Positions 1 to 7,498 of a stretch of 54,354 nucleotides of DNA are shown piece by piece (the first letter of the stretch is position 1; every line of letters begins with the position of its first letter). Source of the stretch: an uncultured Lachnospiraceae bacterium (GTDB lineage: Bacteria > Bacillota > Clostridia > Lachnospirales > Lachnospiraceae); contig CACZFF010000011.1 of assembly GCA_902780385.1 (NCBI GenBank), forward strand, positions 1-54,354, read 5' to 3'. The notes under the pieces are model-generated. The model did not search any database, had not been told where the DNA came from, and was given only the letters and a program-made list of their open reading frames with translations. The translations under genes were made by a program, and so were the position numbers.

Positions 1-552
1 ATCCAACAGGAAAAAGGATGTAATCCTGTCCGTATTTTTAAAAGCATGGCGCAGAAAGAATATATCAGCATCCACGGACCGGAGCATCATATCCTTGACG
101 GTGCCTGCATACTGACCGCATTTTTCAATGCCGGCGGCAATATCAGACTGGAAGAGTGTCTTGACAGGATTGCCCGTGAGGGTCTTAGAATGCCCGGCGC
201 AATGTGCGGTCTCTGGGGAATCTGCGGTGCCATTGCTTCTGTCGGAGCTGCTCTTGCAATCATTGACGGGACAGGTCCTTTATCTGACGACGGGACCTGG
301 GGAGAGCATATGAAGTTTACTTCGCAGGCGATCGGAGAACTTGGCAGGATCAATGGCCCCCGATGCTGCAAACGGGATGCCATGATTGCGTTCAGGGAGG
401 GAGTCAGGTACATAAATGAACACTACAGCCTTGTGCTCGAATATGAGGACCAGCCTTGCGAGTTCTCTGAACGAAATCAGCAGTGTCTGAGAGAAAAGTG
501 TCCCTTTTACGCCCGAAATGAAGGATGGGGATGCAGTTCTGATTCATACTGA
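1..552 (+). CDS. DUF5714-type protein, 5' end outside the window
   Basis: The reading frame is open from the first base, so the visible 183 codons are the C-terminal part of a longer protein; the ATG at 46 is probably internal. Features I associate with the DUF5714 family are an HHILDGA motif near the start, a GAMCGLWGICG glycine/cysteine segment, an AIIDGTGPLS segment and a GPRCCKRDA double-cysteine motif. The tail is also cysteine-rich. In Firmicutes this domain is often the tail of radical-SAM or methyltransferase-like proteins, but that part is not visible here. Its function is unknown. A strong terminator follows about 100 bases after the stop. Confidence 0.6.
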   Translation: MQQEKGCNPVRIFKSMAQKEYISIHGPEHHILDGACILTAFFNAGGNIRLEECLDRIAREGLRMPGAMCGLWGICGAIASVGAALAIIDGTGPLSDDGTWGEHMKFTSQAIGELGRINGPRCCKRDAMIAFREGVRYINEHYSLVLEYEDQPCEFSERNQQCLREKCPFYARNEGWGCSSDSY

Positions 553-650
553 ACATCTGCATATTCACACGTCCTTTGTCTCGAGCGGTATCGAGACGGT
601 AGTTCTACTGACACATACTAAATAAGAAGGGCTGAAAGCCTTTAAACACA

Positions 651-704
651 AGGGGTTCCCGCCACCCGGGCAGTTTCTGCGCCGGGTGACGGGAGCCTCT
701 TTTT
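651..704 (+). terminator. Rho-independent terminator
   Basis: The arms at 651-661 and 690-700 pair over 11 bp (with wobbles). An inner 7-bp CACCCGG/CCGGGTG stem continues the helix, and the run of T residues starts at 700. It ends transcription of the DUF5714-type gene and isolates the lactate permease. Confidence 0.8.
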
Positions 705-874
705 CAGTGTGAAGCAGCCCACTAAAGAGGGCTGCGTACTTATCATACGAGGAGAGGGAAAAAGAATGCGGCGTTACTCCAGTAACAATGCGATAACAGA
801 TTTTGCTATAATATCGGCCAAATATGTCGCATATATCGTGAATTTTTGGTATGATAGACACAGACTATTAATTT

Positions 875-891
875 AGTGCAGTGCCTGCACT
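875..891 (+). promoter_or_regulatory. Perfect dyad upstream of the lactate permease
   Basis: AGTGCAG and CTGCACT form a 7-bp inverted repeat with a 3-base spacer, about 50 bases before the permease ATG and 20 bases after a possible -10 (TATGAT, 850-855). The position suits an operator or an early-transcript hairpin. It does not match the LldR operator form I know, so the regulator is unassigned. Confidence 0.4.
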
Positions 892-942
892 GTTCAAATT
901 GGTGTGTCAATCGCTGTCATTATCAGAATAAGGAGAAGAAGT

Positions 943-2478
943 ATGCAGTTTATACGTTTTATTCTTGCCCTTGTCCCGATCATTTGGCTCATGGTCGCGC
1001 TCAGCGTCCTGAAACTGCCGGGCTTTCTGGCCTGCATCATCACAGTCATTATTACGGCATTCGAATCAATTTGCATCTGGCATTTCAGTTCCGCTAATAT
1101 GCTCACAGCAGCACTTGAGGGCGCCCTGAACGCTATCTGGCCAATCTGTCTCGTCATTGTCGCAGCATTATATACATACGTTCTCACACTTGAGACCGGC
1201 GCCATGGAAAAGATCAAAAAAATGCTTGCAGGCGTCTCCGCGGACCAGCGTGTGCTCGCCCTTCTGATCGCATGGGGATTCGGCCATTTCATGGAAGGAA
1301 TGGCGGGGTTCGGGACTGCGGTTGCTATTCCAGCAGGTATCCTGATCGCACTGGGAATGGAACCCCTTCCTGTCGTCGTCGGATGTCTTGTTGTCAATTC
1401 TATGCCCACAGCCTTTGGGTCTGTAGGCGTTCCCATCGCGACCATTTCCGCAATCACAGGACTTGCCCCGGTCGAGATCGCGGCGAACACAGCCAAGATC
1501 GAAGTACTCATTTTTGCCATGCTTCCGTTTTTCCTGGTGTTTATTATTGGCAATGGATTTAAAGCATTCAAAGGCGTGATCGAAATGATCGTTGTAGCCG
1601 CGGTATCCTATATCGTTCCGATGCTTATTTTTGCCAACTATGTCGGACCGGAACTACCCAATATCGTCGGCGCAATCTGCAGTATGATCAGTATTGTGGT
1701 CTGTGCCAGAATAAGAAAAGGAGAGGTGCCGGAAGAATATCTGGCCAAAACTTCAGGCTCTTCTGACAGCGCCTCTGAACCGCTGAGTCTTCGGGAAGCA
1801 CTGATCGCGTGGGCGCCTTTCCTGCTGATCTTTGTCCTTCTTGTACTGACAAGCCTTGTTCCTTTCATCAAGGAGCCTCTGTCATCGATCAGGAGCAGTT
1901 TCCACATATACGCCGGAGACCCTGAGTCGAAGCTGACCTTTGTCTGGATCAATACACCGGGTGTGATCATACTCATTTCTGCAGTGATCGGAGGACTGAT
2001 CCAGGGGGCGTCACCCATCAAGCTGTTACATGTATTTGCCAGAACAGTGAAGACTAATGTCAGGACCTTTGTGACGATCATGTGTGTTCTGGGCACTGCC
2101 AAAATTATGAGCTATTCCGGAATGACATCGGATATGGCCGCATTCCTTGTTGCAGTGACGGGGTCCTATTATCCTTTTATCCCTCCTCTGATCGGAACGC
2201 TCGGCGGTTTCGTTACGGGAAGCGGTACTTCGACCTGTGTCCTTTTCGGACCTATGCAGGTGCAGACGGCAAAAGCGATCGGAGCCGACCCATCCTGGCT
2301 GATCGCAGCCAATACCTGCGGAGCAGGCATCGGCAAAATGATCTCTCCCCAGGGGATCGCGATCGGTGCAGCCAGCGCCGGGCTGAGTGGATCGGAGAGC
2401 AGGCTCATGGCCAGTGTAATGAAATACTGCATTCTGTTTGTAGTGATCGCGGGAGTGCTTTCTTACTTTCTTCAGTAA
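943..2478 (+). CDS. lctP: L-lactate permease (LctP family)
   Basis: This predicted inner-membrane transporter for L-lactate (possibly also glycolate) is 511 residues long and built almost wholly of hydrophobic helices. The family's glycine-rich segments are present: GHFMEGMAGFGTAVAIPAG near residue 130 and GTLGGFVTGSGTSTCVLFG around residue 430, with ISPQGIAIGAA near the end. I chose ATG 943 because AAGGAG lies 8 bases before it; the in-frame GTG at 904 has no ribosome site. The gene stands alone, with no lactate dehydrogenase or etf genes beside it, and ends in its own hairpin. Family assignment is firm. Substrate is inferred from the family. Confidence 0.9.
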   Translation: MQFIRFILALVPIIWLMVALSVLKLPGFLACIITVIITAFESICIWHFSSANMLTAALEGALNAIWPICLVIVAALYTYVLTLETGAMEKIKKMLAGVSADQRVLALLIAWGFGHFMEGMAGFGTAVAIPAGILIALGMEPLPVVVGCLVVNSMPTAFGSVGVPIATISAITGLAPVEIAANTAKIEVLIFAMLPFFLVFIIGNGFKAFKGVIEMIVVAAVSYIVPMLIFANYVGPELPNIVGAICSMISIVVCARIRKGEVPEEYLAKTSGSSDSASEPLSLREALIAWAPFLLIFVLLVLTSLVPFIKEPLSSIRSSFHIYAGDPESKLTFVWINTPGVIILISAVIGGLIQGASPIKLLHVFARTVKTNVRTFVTIMCVLGTAKIMSYSGMTSDMAAFLVAVTGSYYPFIPPLIGTLGGFVTGSGTSTCVLFGPMQVQTAKAIGADPSWLIAANTCGAGIGKMISPQGIAIGAASAGLSGSESRLMASVMKYCILFVVIAGVLSYFLQ

Positions 2479-2523
2479 TAATCAGAAAAATGTAATTAAA
2501 TAGTTATTGTCCATGAAAAGTCA

Positions 2524-2552
2524 AAGGACGCTCCTTGGGGAGCGTCCTTATT
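2524..2552 (+). terminator. Terminator of lctP
   Basis: A perfect 11-bp stem (AAGGACGCTCC/GGAGCGTCCTT) with a TTGG loop begins 45 bases after the permease stop. Only a short T/A stretch follows, so termination may be partial. It lies between convergent genes. Confidence 0.7.
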
Positions 2553-2574
2553 ATGGTCAGATATCTTTTATGTA

Positions 2575-3342
2575 TCAGAAAAACATATCAGATAAATTAT
2601 CAACTTCAATATCTATTTGATAAATGAAAGCATGTTCTTTGCTCTGAAAGAAACCAATATTCAAATTTCTTGAGTCAATGTCATAAACTGCTTCAGAATA
2701 TTGATCATAATCAAATACGTGAGAAGGTTCCCCCATCAACTGCCGGACAGAATCAAGATTATCACCCAGTTTTATGCCGTTGCTTAAGGCAAAGGAGTAG
2801 GGCAGCGGGTCGAGAGATGTTTGTCCCACTTCAATTTTATAGACCTGACAGTCAATAATTTTCTGTCTATTACCCGGTGCGCTGACGATAAAAGCTGTGA
2901 TCACTTCTTCCTTCCCGCCCCTGGTAAAATGTAAAAACGAGATGGTATATCCTCCTATATCTTTTTCCTCCAGTTCTTCCCAGGTGATGCCTCTCGGCTC
3001 CCAGCCGTTTTCCCTCATTGCGGTAAGAGGGAACGGGACGGAGTATGTTTTTCCTTCCAGTTCGAAAGAATACTCAGATCGCGCTGAAGTCGGAACTTCA
3101 CTGTTTTCTCTGGTTTCAGCTTCTGATCCAGATTCGGTGTCAGATCTGTTTCCCGCTTCAGCTTCGGTTCCGGCTTCAGATTTGTTTCCAGCATCAGCTT
3201 CATCATCAGCATTTTCTTCCGCGATGTGCTGTCTTATAATATCTGCGACACTTGCATTTGCACTTGCCTTGCCGCAGCCTGTTACCAGAACAGCAAACAA
3301 AGTGACAGCGATCGCTGATCTCCAGAACTTCCTGATTTGCAT
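2575..3342 (-). CDS. Lipoprotein A, paralogue of the lipoprotein at 4202
   Basis: A signal peptide with lipobox LVTGC predicts a lipid-anchored cell-surface protein of 255 residues. A charged Glu/Asp/Ala linker (about residues 40-90) leads to a C-terminal domain with the motifs YSFELEGKTY, IIDCQV, SFALSNGIKLGD and LMGEP. The same motifs occur in the same order in the protein at 4202-4906, so the two are paralogues. GGGAGG precedes the ATG. I do not recognise a named family. The final domain's YDIDSRNLNIGF stretch recalls small extracellular sensor folds, but that is a guess. Function unknown. Confidence 0.75.
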   Translation of the reverse strand: MQIRKFWRSAIAVTLFAVLVTGCGKASANASVADIIRQHIAEENADDEADAGNKSEAGTEAEAGNRSDTESGSEAETRENSEVPTSARSEYSFELEGKTYSVPFPLTAMRENGWEPRGITWEELEEKDIGGYTISFLHFTRGGKEEVITAFIVSAPGNRQKIIDCQVYKIEVGQTSLDPLPYSFALSNGIKLGDNLDSVRQLMGEPSHVFDYDQYSEAVYDIDSRNLNIGFFQSKEHAFIYQIDIEVDNLSDMFF

Positions 3343-3412
3343 GTCTTCCTCCCTTTTTCAATTGCCCGATACCGTTTCTCCTCAGCAGTCCGGAGAATCA
3401 AAGAATATCACT

Positions 3413-3439
3413 ATCAAAAAAGCACCACCGGAGCGGTGC
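3413..3439 (-). terminator. Terminator of the minus-strand membrane-protein gene
   Basis: On the minus strand a GCACCG/TGGTGC stem (one G-T pair) is followed directly by six T residues. It lies 14 bases after the stop of the gene at 3453-3911 and separates it from lipoprotein A. Confidence 0.75.
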
Positions 3440-3452
3440 CTTATGATCAATT

Positions 3453-3911
3453 TTAATATCTATAGGAAGCAGCCTGATATGCTTTATAAGCCTGATATGC
3501 CTTACGGACCTGAAATCCGAATACAATGTCAATAACTAAAAGGACAAGACATATAAGTGAAATACCAATGGGCATACCTATAAAAGCATAGGCTAATGAT
3601 AAAACTGCTGTGATCATAAATACGATCAAAGGTATCATTATTCTATCCGGACGTTTCTTCATCCAGATTCCTAATATTCCTCCAACCATCAAAAGGATTG
3701 CAGGCGTGCTTGCGATCAGGTGAATAATAATCTTAGTCGTATCAGAAAGGAAAAAATAGTTCAGCCCAAGGGAAAAGTAACTCATTGTAGAGTATGTATA
3801 TATAAGCAATGCAAAGTATAAAAAGCCAAATACTAATGTTACAATGGAAGCAATAAAAAGACGTTGTATTGACTTGTAAAGGACGACGTTAGGGGTATTC
3901 TTTTCGTTCAT
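3453..3911 (-). CDS. Small four-helix membrane protein, unknown
   Basis: The 152-residue protein has about four hydrophobic segments (roughly residues 15-38, 55-82, 90-110 and 115-135) and short charged ends. The C-terminus is Tyr/Ala/Lys-rich (AYQAYKAYQAA). I do not recognise the family; the arrangement resembles small DUF4064- or DUF4190-like membrane proteins. It lies between the two paralogous lipoproteins, on the same strand as lipoprotein A but separated from it by a terminator. A role with the lipoproteins is possible but unproven. Confidence 0.65.
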   Translation of the reverse strand: MNEKNTPNVVLYKSIQRLFIASIVTLVFGFLYFALLIYTYSTMSYFSLGLNYFFLSDTTKIIIHLIASTPAILLMVGGILGIWMKKRPDRIMIPLIVFMITAVLSLAYAFIGMPIGISLICLVLLVIDIVFGFQVRKAYQAYKAYQAASYRY

Positions 3912-4201
3912 TCTTTTTACTGAAGCTCCTTTTTTTGCGGCATTTATTTAGCAAAATAATTATATGTTTCGTATTATTATATGTCAACATATCGTATGAG
4001 GAAGGGGACAGTTCCTTTTGTTGACGTCATAAATAATGTTATTTATAATTTTTTAAAATATCTGTGCAATTTGATGACCATTATGCCAGTCTGTGAGCGC
4101 AGACTGGGAGTTCATATATGGGTTTCGTGATATGTGCAGATATTGTGATATGTCGCATTTAGCGCATCACTGACAAAGTATTCCATCAATAGGAGGAAGA
4201 T
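3912..4201. other. Divergent intergenic region
   Basis: This AT-rich spacer separates the divergent genes at 3911 and 4202. It holds a degenerate GGGGACAGTTCC fragment (about 4006-4018) related to the GGGACGGTTC repeats elsewhere, and a perfect hairpin CCAGTCTG/CAGACTGG (4086-4107). Both promoters should lie here, but I cannot place them confidently. Confidence 0.5.
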
Positions 4202-4906
4202 ATGCGATTAAAGAAAGTTTGGAGATTTGTGAGCGGTGTTGTCCTGACTGCTGTTCTGTTATCAGGCTGCGGCGGAGGAAGTGCAAGTATTGCAGATATT
4301 TTAGAAAAGAGAGCCGCGGAAGAAAATGCTGAAACAGAAGTAGAAGCTGAGGATGAAACTGAATCCGGGGCCGAAACTGAAGCTGGAGAGAGCAGCGCGA
4401 TTCAGACTGAAACGCACTTTTCTTTTTCCTTTGAGTTGGATGGAAGGAATTATCGCTTACCTTTTGACGCGACCAGATTTCAGGAGGAAGGATTATTTAA
4501 CGATTTCACTATACAAGGCAATTTAGACAATGATCTGGAACCCGATACTATGCAGATTCTGTTCATTTCAGAGGATGAAGAAGAAGCAGAAGATGACTTG
4601 ACAATATATATTTACAACGGAACTGAAGAAACAAAGCAAGTGATCGATTGTCAGGTTTCAGGCATCTCCGTATACGTGGCTGACCTCGAGCATCACTCTT
4701 TCGCTCTCAGTAACGGCCTTAAACCAGGTGACGATTTCGCAACTGTGTGTCAGGTGATGGGAGAACCGGATTTTTACGATGAGGGTGATAATTACGATTG
4801 TGCGTTTTATAAGTACTATGATGGTGATGGGGAGGTCAGATTCTATTTTCACAAAGATGATCCTTCATGGTCCAGTTTAGATATGATTCTCAATATTAAG
4901 CAGTAG
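4202..4906 (+). CDS. Lipoprotein B, paralogue of the lipoprotein at 2575
   Basis: A 234-residue lipoprotein with lipobox LLSGC, preceded by a GGAGGA ribosome site. After the lipid anchor come the shared SIADI segment, a highly acidic linker (residues about 40-70) and a domain with FSFELDGRNY, VIDCQV, SFALSNGLKPGDD and VMGEP, matching lipoprotein A motif by motif. The C-terminal half is more acidic than in the paralogue (repeated EDEEEAED and DGDGE), which could mean divalent-cation binding. Function unknown. The pair probably arose by local duplication followed by inversion. Confidence 0.75.
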   Translation: MRLKKVWRFVSGVVLTAVLLSGCGGGSASIADILEKRAAEENAETEVEAEDETESGAETEAGESSAIQTETHFSFSFELDGRNYRLPFDATRFQEEGLFNDFTIQGNLDNDLEPDTMQILFISEDEEEAEDDLTIYIYNGTEETKQVIDCQVSGISVYVADLEHHSFALSNGLKPGDDFATVCQVMGEPDFYDEGDNYDCAFYKYYDGDGEVRFYFHKDDPSWSSLDMILNIKQ

Positions 4907-4953
4907 ATAAAGCGACACGGAGATTTGTGCATATCAAAGCACTGAGAACCATT

Positions 4954-4985
4954 AAAACGGTCTGCATGATGCAGGCCGCTGTTTT
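4954..4985 (+). terminator. Terminator-like hairpin after lipoprotein B
   Basis: AAAAC...GTTTT arms enclose a GGTCTGCAT/ATGCAGGCC stem about 48 bases after the stop. Because it ends in a short T run, it probably separates lipoprotein B from the next gene. Confidence 0.65.
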
Positions 4986-5017
4986 AGAGATGACTGTTTC
5001 GATGAAAGAGGCCGATT

Positions 5018-5812
5018 ATGAGAAAACGGGAACTGCGAGCAGGAATTGCTGCGGGAATGCTGTGGCTCTGGTGGATGATCATTTCGCTGGATCCTCCAAT
5101 GCTCCGTTTCTTTGTGCAGAACATGAATATGATGATAACGCCCCTCAGGCTGGAGATATTCGGTCCGCCTGCAGCGACAGTTATCCTGATCCTGGGGCTT
5201 TTGATGAATCAGAAAGTGATTGTCGGATCAGGCTGTCTGATTATGATCGGATTAGATGTCTGGCGGCTTTCGCAAATACCGCGAGTCAGTAACCTTGCCC
5301 TGGCACTTACAGGGAGCCGTGGTCTGGTAATGCTCTCGTGCCTGGCGGAAGCATTGTGTTTTCTGGTGATGCTTCTCCTGATCGGCAGCCCGGAGAAGCC
5401 CGGAGCCAGAATACTGGCAGCATCGGTTCTGGCATCAGCCGGACAGATTTCTTCTGCCATTGGACCGGGCCATTTCAGAATGCTGGGGAATTCGGGGCTC
5501 ATTGTACCTGGAGTGATTATCTATGTGATGGCTGTGGCGGCGACCGGTATGTATTGTGCCGGATTGAAGCCGGAAATGATGAATGCCTTATTCGGAAACA
5601 GCAGAGCCGCGGGAAGTCCCGAGAGCGGATACAGAAACAGTACGAGCACCCGCCGCGAAGGTGCATCCGGGAAGGAAGATATCTGGAAAGACCGGGGAGC
5701 GGCATCCGAGGAGAAAAGGGATCGTATCAGAAAGCTGAAAGATCTGCGGGACAACGGGATCATGACCAGGGAAGAGTACAATCGGATGGTCGACAAGATC
5801 ATGAGGTCGTGA
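5018..5812 (+). CDS. Membrane protein with C-terminal SHOCT-like domain
   Basis: The first ~190 of 264 residues hold about five or six hydrophobic segments. A charged Arg/Ser/Glu linker follows, and the last ~30 residues (IRKLKDLRDNGIMTREEYNRM) match the short SHOCT domain, an oligomerisation or localisation module common at the ends of bacterial membrane proteins. The ATG follows AAAGAGG. No catalytic motif is visible and the membrane part is not a family I can name. The next gene is convergent, and the two share a bidirectional hairpin. Confidence 0.7.
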   Translation: MRKRELRAGIAAGMLWLWWMIISLDPPMLRFFVQNMNMMITPLRLEIFGPPAATVILILGLLMNQKVIVGSGCLIMIGLDVWRLSQIPRVSNLALALTGSRGLVMLSCLAEALCFLVMLLLIGSPEKPGARILAASVLASAGQISSAIGPGHFRMLGNSGLIVPGVIIYVMAVAATGMYCAGLKPEMMNALFGNSRAAGSPESGYRNSTSTRREGASGKEDIWKDRGAASEEKRDRIRKLKDLRDNGIMTREEYNRMVDKIMRS

Positions 5813-5841
5813 GGACCAAAAAATAAGAATAACCAGAAAAG

Positions 5842-5881
5842 AAAAATGGGACAGGAGTGAAATGCTCTTGTCCCATTTTTT
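5842..5881. terminator. Bidirectional terminator between convergent genes
   Basis: AAAATGGGACA and TGTCCCATTTT arms form a long stem, with GAG/CTC pairing continuing across a one-base mismatch. A runs on the left and T runs on the right let it act for both the SHOCT-tailed gene and the NlpC/P60 gene. Confidence 0.85.
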
Positions 5882-5945
5882 AACAGAAGTTGTTTCCAAT
5901 AAACATTGTCTGTCTTTGGATGTTTTTAGAAAACTTTAGAGGCCT

Positions 5946-7010
5946 TTAGAAGAATCTTCTGATCGACAGGATGCGGCGGAAGGCTGCGTTGTTCCAGATG
6001 CAGATGCCGTACTTGTAATCTGCCGCATGGACGATACGGCCGCCGCCCATGTAGATGGCCACGTGTCCGTCATAGCAGATGACATCTCCGGGCTGGGCAT
6101 TGGCGAGTCCGTTGACAGCCCTGCCCCTCTGACGGATCCAGGCATCATAGTGGGGAAGCGAGATCCCGAAACGCGCGTAGACAGCCATGACAAATCCCGA
6201 GCAGTCGCAGCCGTGTGTCAGACTGCTTCCTCCCCATTTGTAGGGGTTGCCGACAAACTGCACTGCATAGTTGACGAGCTGCTGTCCCTTTGCATAGCTG
6301 GAGGAGGAGCTCCTGTACTGTCCGTAGACTTTGCTGCCGTAGGAATAGACCGAGCCGTCATAGTTGAAAACCAGTTTCTTCCCATGTTTTATCTGATCGG
6401 TTCTCTGCTGGACACCCTTGGAATTAAAGTAATAGATCTTATGGCCGATGTATTGGAAGCCTGTCAGGCGGTACAGCTTTTTCACGCTGATATAATAGCG
6501 CTTGCCGCCGATCTTCTGCCAGCCTGTGAGGAGACGTCCTCTTTTGTTGACACTTCCGTAATAGTAGTGCTTCTTGTATTTGATCCAGCCCTTTTTCAGG
6601 ACGCCCTTGGAACTGAAAATATAATAATAATTCCCGATTTTCTGCAGGCCTTTGAGGGCATAGCCTTTTTTGTTGAAGTAATAGGTCTTGTTTCCAATCG
6701 TCTTCCAGCTGCGCTTGAGGTATTTTCCGTTGGAAAGCCTGTAGCGGTATTTCCCGTGAGAATAGATCAGCTGGTCTTCCTGTATTACATCCGTATTTAT
6801 ACCGGCGCCGTCTTTTTCGTCGCGGACAGAGGATGCGGATTCATCATCCGGATCGACAAGAGGTTCAGCCTCAGTCCCCCTGAAAGCAGCAGCCTTTACG
6901 CTCTCTGCATTGGCATAGACGACTGCAGTGGACAAAGGTGAAAATGCAGTGCAGGCGAGCATGGCACTGAGCATTACGGTGGACAGGAAACGGCGAAAGA
7001 AATGTGACAT
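5946..7010 (-). CDS. Secreted NlpC/P60 cell-wall hydrolase with wall-binding repeats
   Basis: The protein should cleave peptide bonds in peptidoglycan outside the cell. From N to C it has a signal peptide (residues 1-34), a short acidic linker, about six ~20-residue aromatic/glycine cell-wall-binding repeats (about 85-215; YYF, GW and YYI patterns), a Ser-rich linker, and an NlpC/P60 domain (240-354). Catalytic candidates are C270 (CDCSGF), H316 (GHVAIYMG) and H328 (IVHAAD). I chose ATG 7010 because GGAGGG precedes it; a longer frame to 7061 has no ribosome site. It stands alone. The repeats suggest attachment to wall polymers. Confidence 0.9.
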   Translation of the reverse strand: MSHFFRRFLSTVMLSAMLACTAFSPLSTAVVYANAESVKAAAFRGTEAEPLVDPDDESASSVRDEKDGAGINTDVIQEDQLIYSHGKYRYRLSNGKYLKRSWKTIGNKTYYFNKKGYALKGLQKIGNYYYIFSSKGVLKKGWIKYKKHYYYGSVNKRGRLLTGWQKIGGKRYYISVKKLYRLTGFQYIGHKIYYFNSKGVQQRTDQIKHGKKLVFNYDGSVYSYGSKVYGQYRSSSSSYAKGQQLVNYAVQFVGNPYKWGGSSLTHGCDCSGFVMAVYARFGISLPHYDAWIRQRGRAVNGLANAQPGDVICYDGHVAIYMGGGRIVHAADYKYGICIWNNAAFRRILSIRRFF

Positions 7011-7232
7011 AATACCCTCCGTCAGGGACTGGATGATCATTGTATAATAATCAATCTGCAATGTTACTTGAAAAAGAGTGAAAAAACTGTGTCCATTATA
7101 CTACAACTTATATATAAATGTTACCTAAATGTTACAAAAATAATGAATAAAATCCAATTTTTATGCTGATACATTGAATATTCGAAAAATCGAATAAAAA
7201 GTAATTAATTGACGCAATAAGCTGGAATATCG

Positions 7233-7262
7233 TTGACACCGGGGCGAGAGCGGTGCTATTGT
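7233..7262 (+). promoter_or_regulatory. Putative promoter of the surface adhesin gene
   Basis: TTGACA (7233-7238) and TATTGT (7257-7262) are 18 bases apart. Transcription from here would give a leader of about 230 bases before the TTG start at 7499. The leader contains a possible CGGCA...TGCCG stem with an inner AATCTG/AGATT (about 7272-7305) and a CCGCC...GGGCGG pair (about 7388-7418). Confidence 0.5.
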
Positions 7263-7498
7263 AGGTAACACGGCATCGATGAAATCTGACAGATTCCTTG
7301 CCGGAGTTAATTTTATTCTGCGATCAGTCCGGATCGGACAAACACCATCTATCTTTTTTTATTTATTGCATACAGGAAGAATATTCCGCCTTATTGCGAA
7401 TATGCAAAAGGGCGGGACTGGTTCACTGCGCTCTGAATGTGTATGAAGCCATACACGGGCATACACAGGCTGTAAAAATGAGCGAAAAGGAGGACATT

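Noticed and set aside
894-1571. 225-codon frame antisense to lctP
   Set aside because: Composition is Met/Ala/Thr-rich shadow sequence of a hydrophobic protein; no ribosome site.
7298-7498. Upstream extension of the adhesin frame
   Set aside because: No ribosome site before 7298, and the signal peptide begins only after the TTG at 7499, which has AAAAGGAGG.
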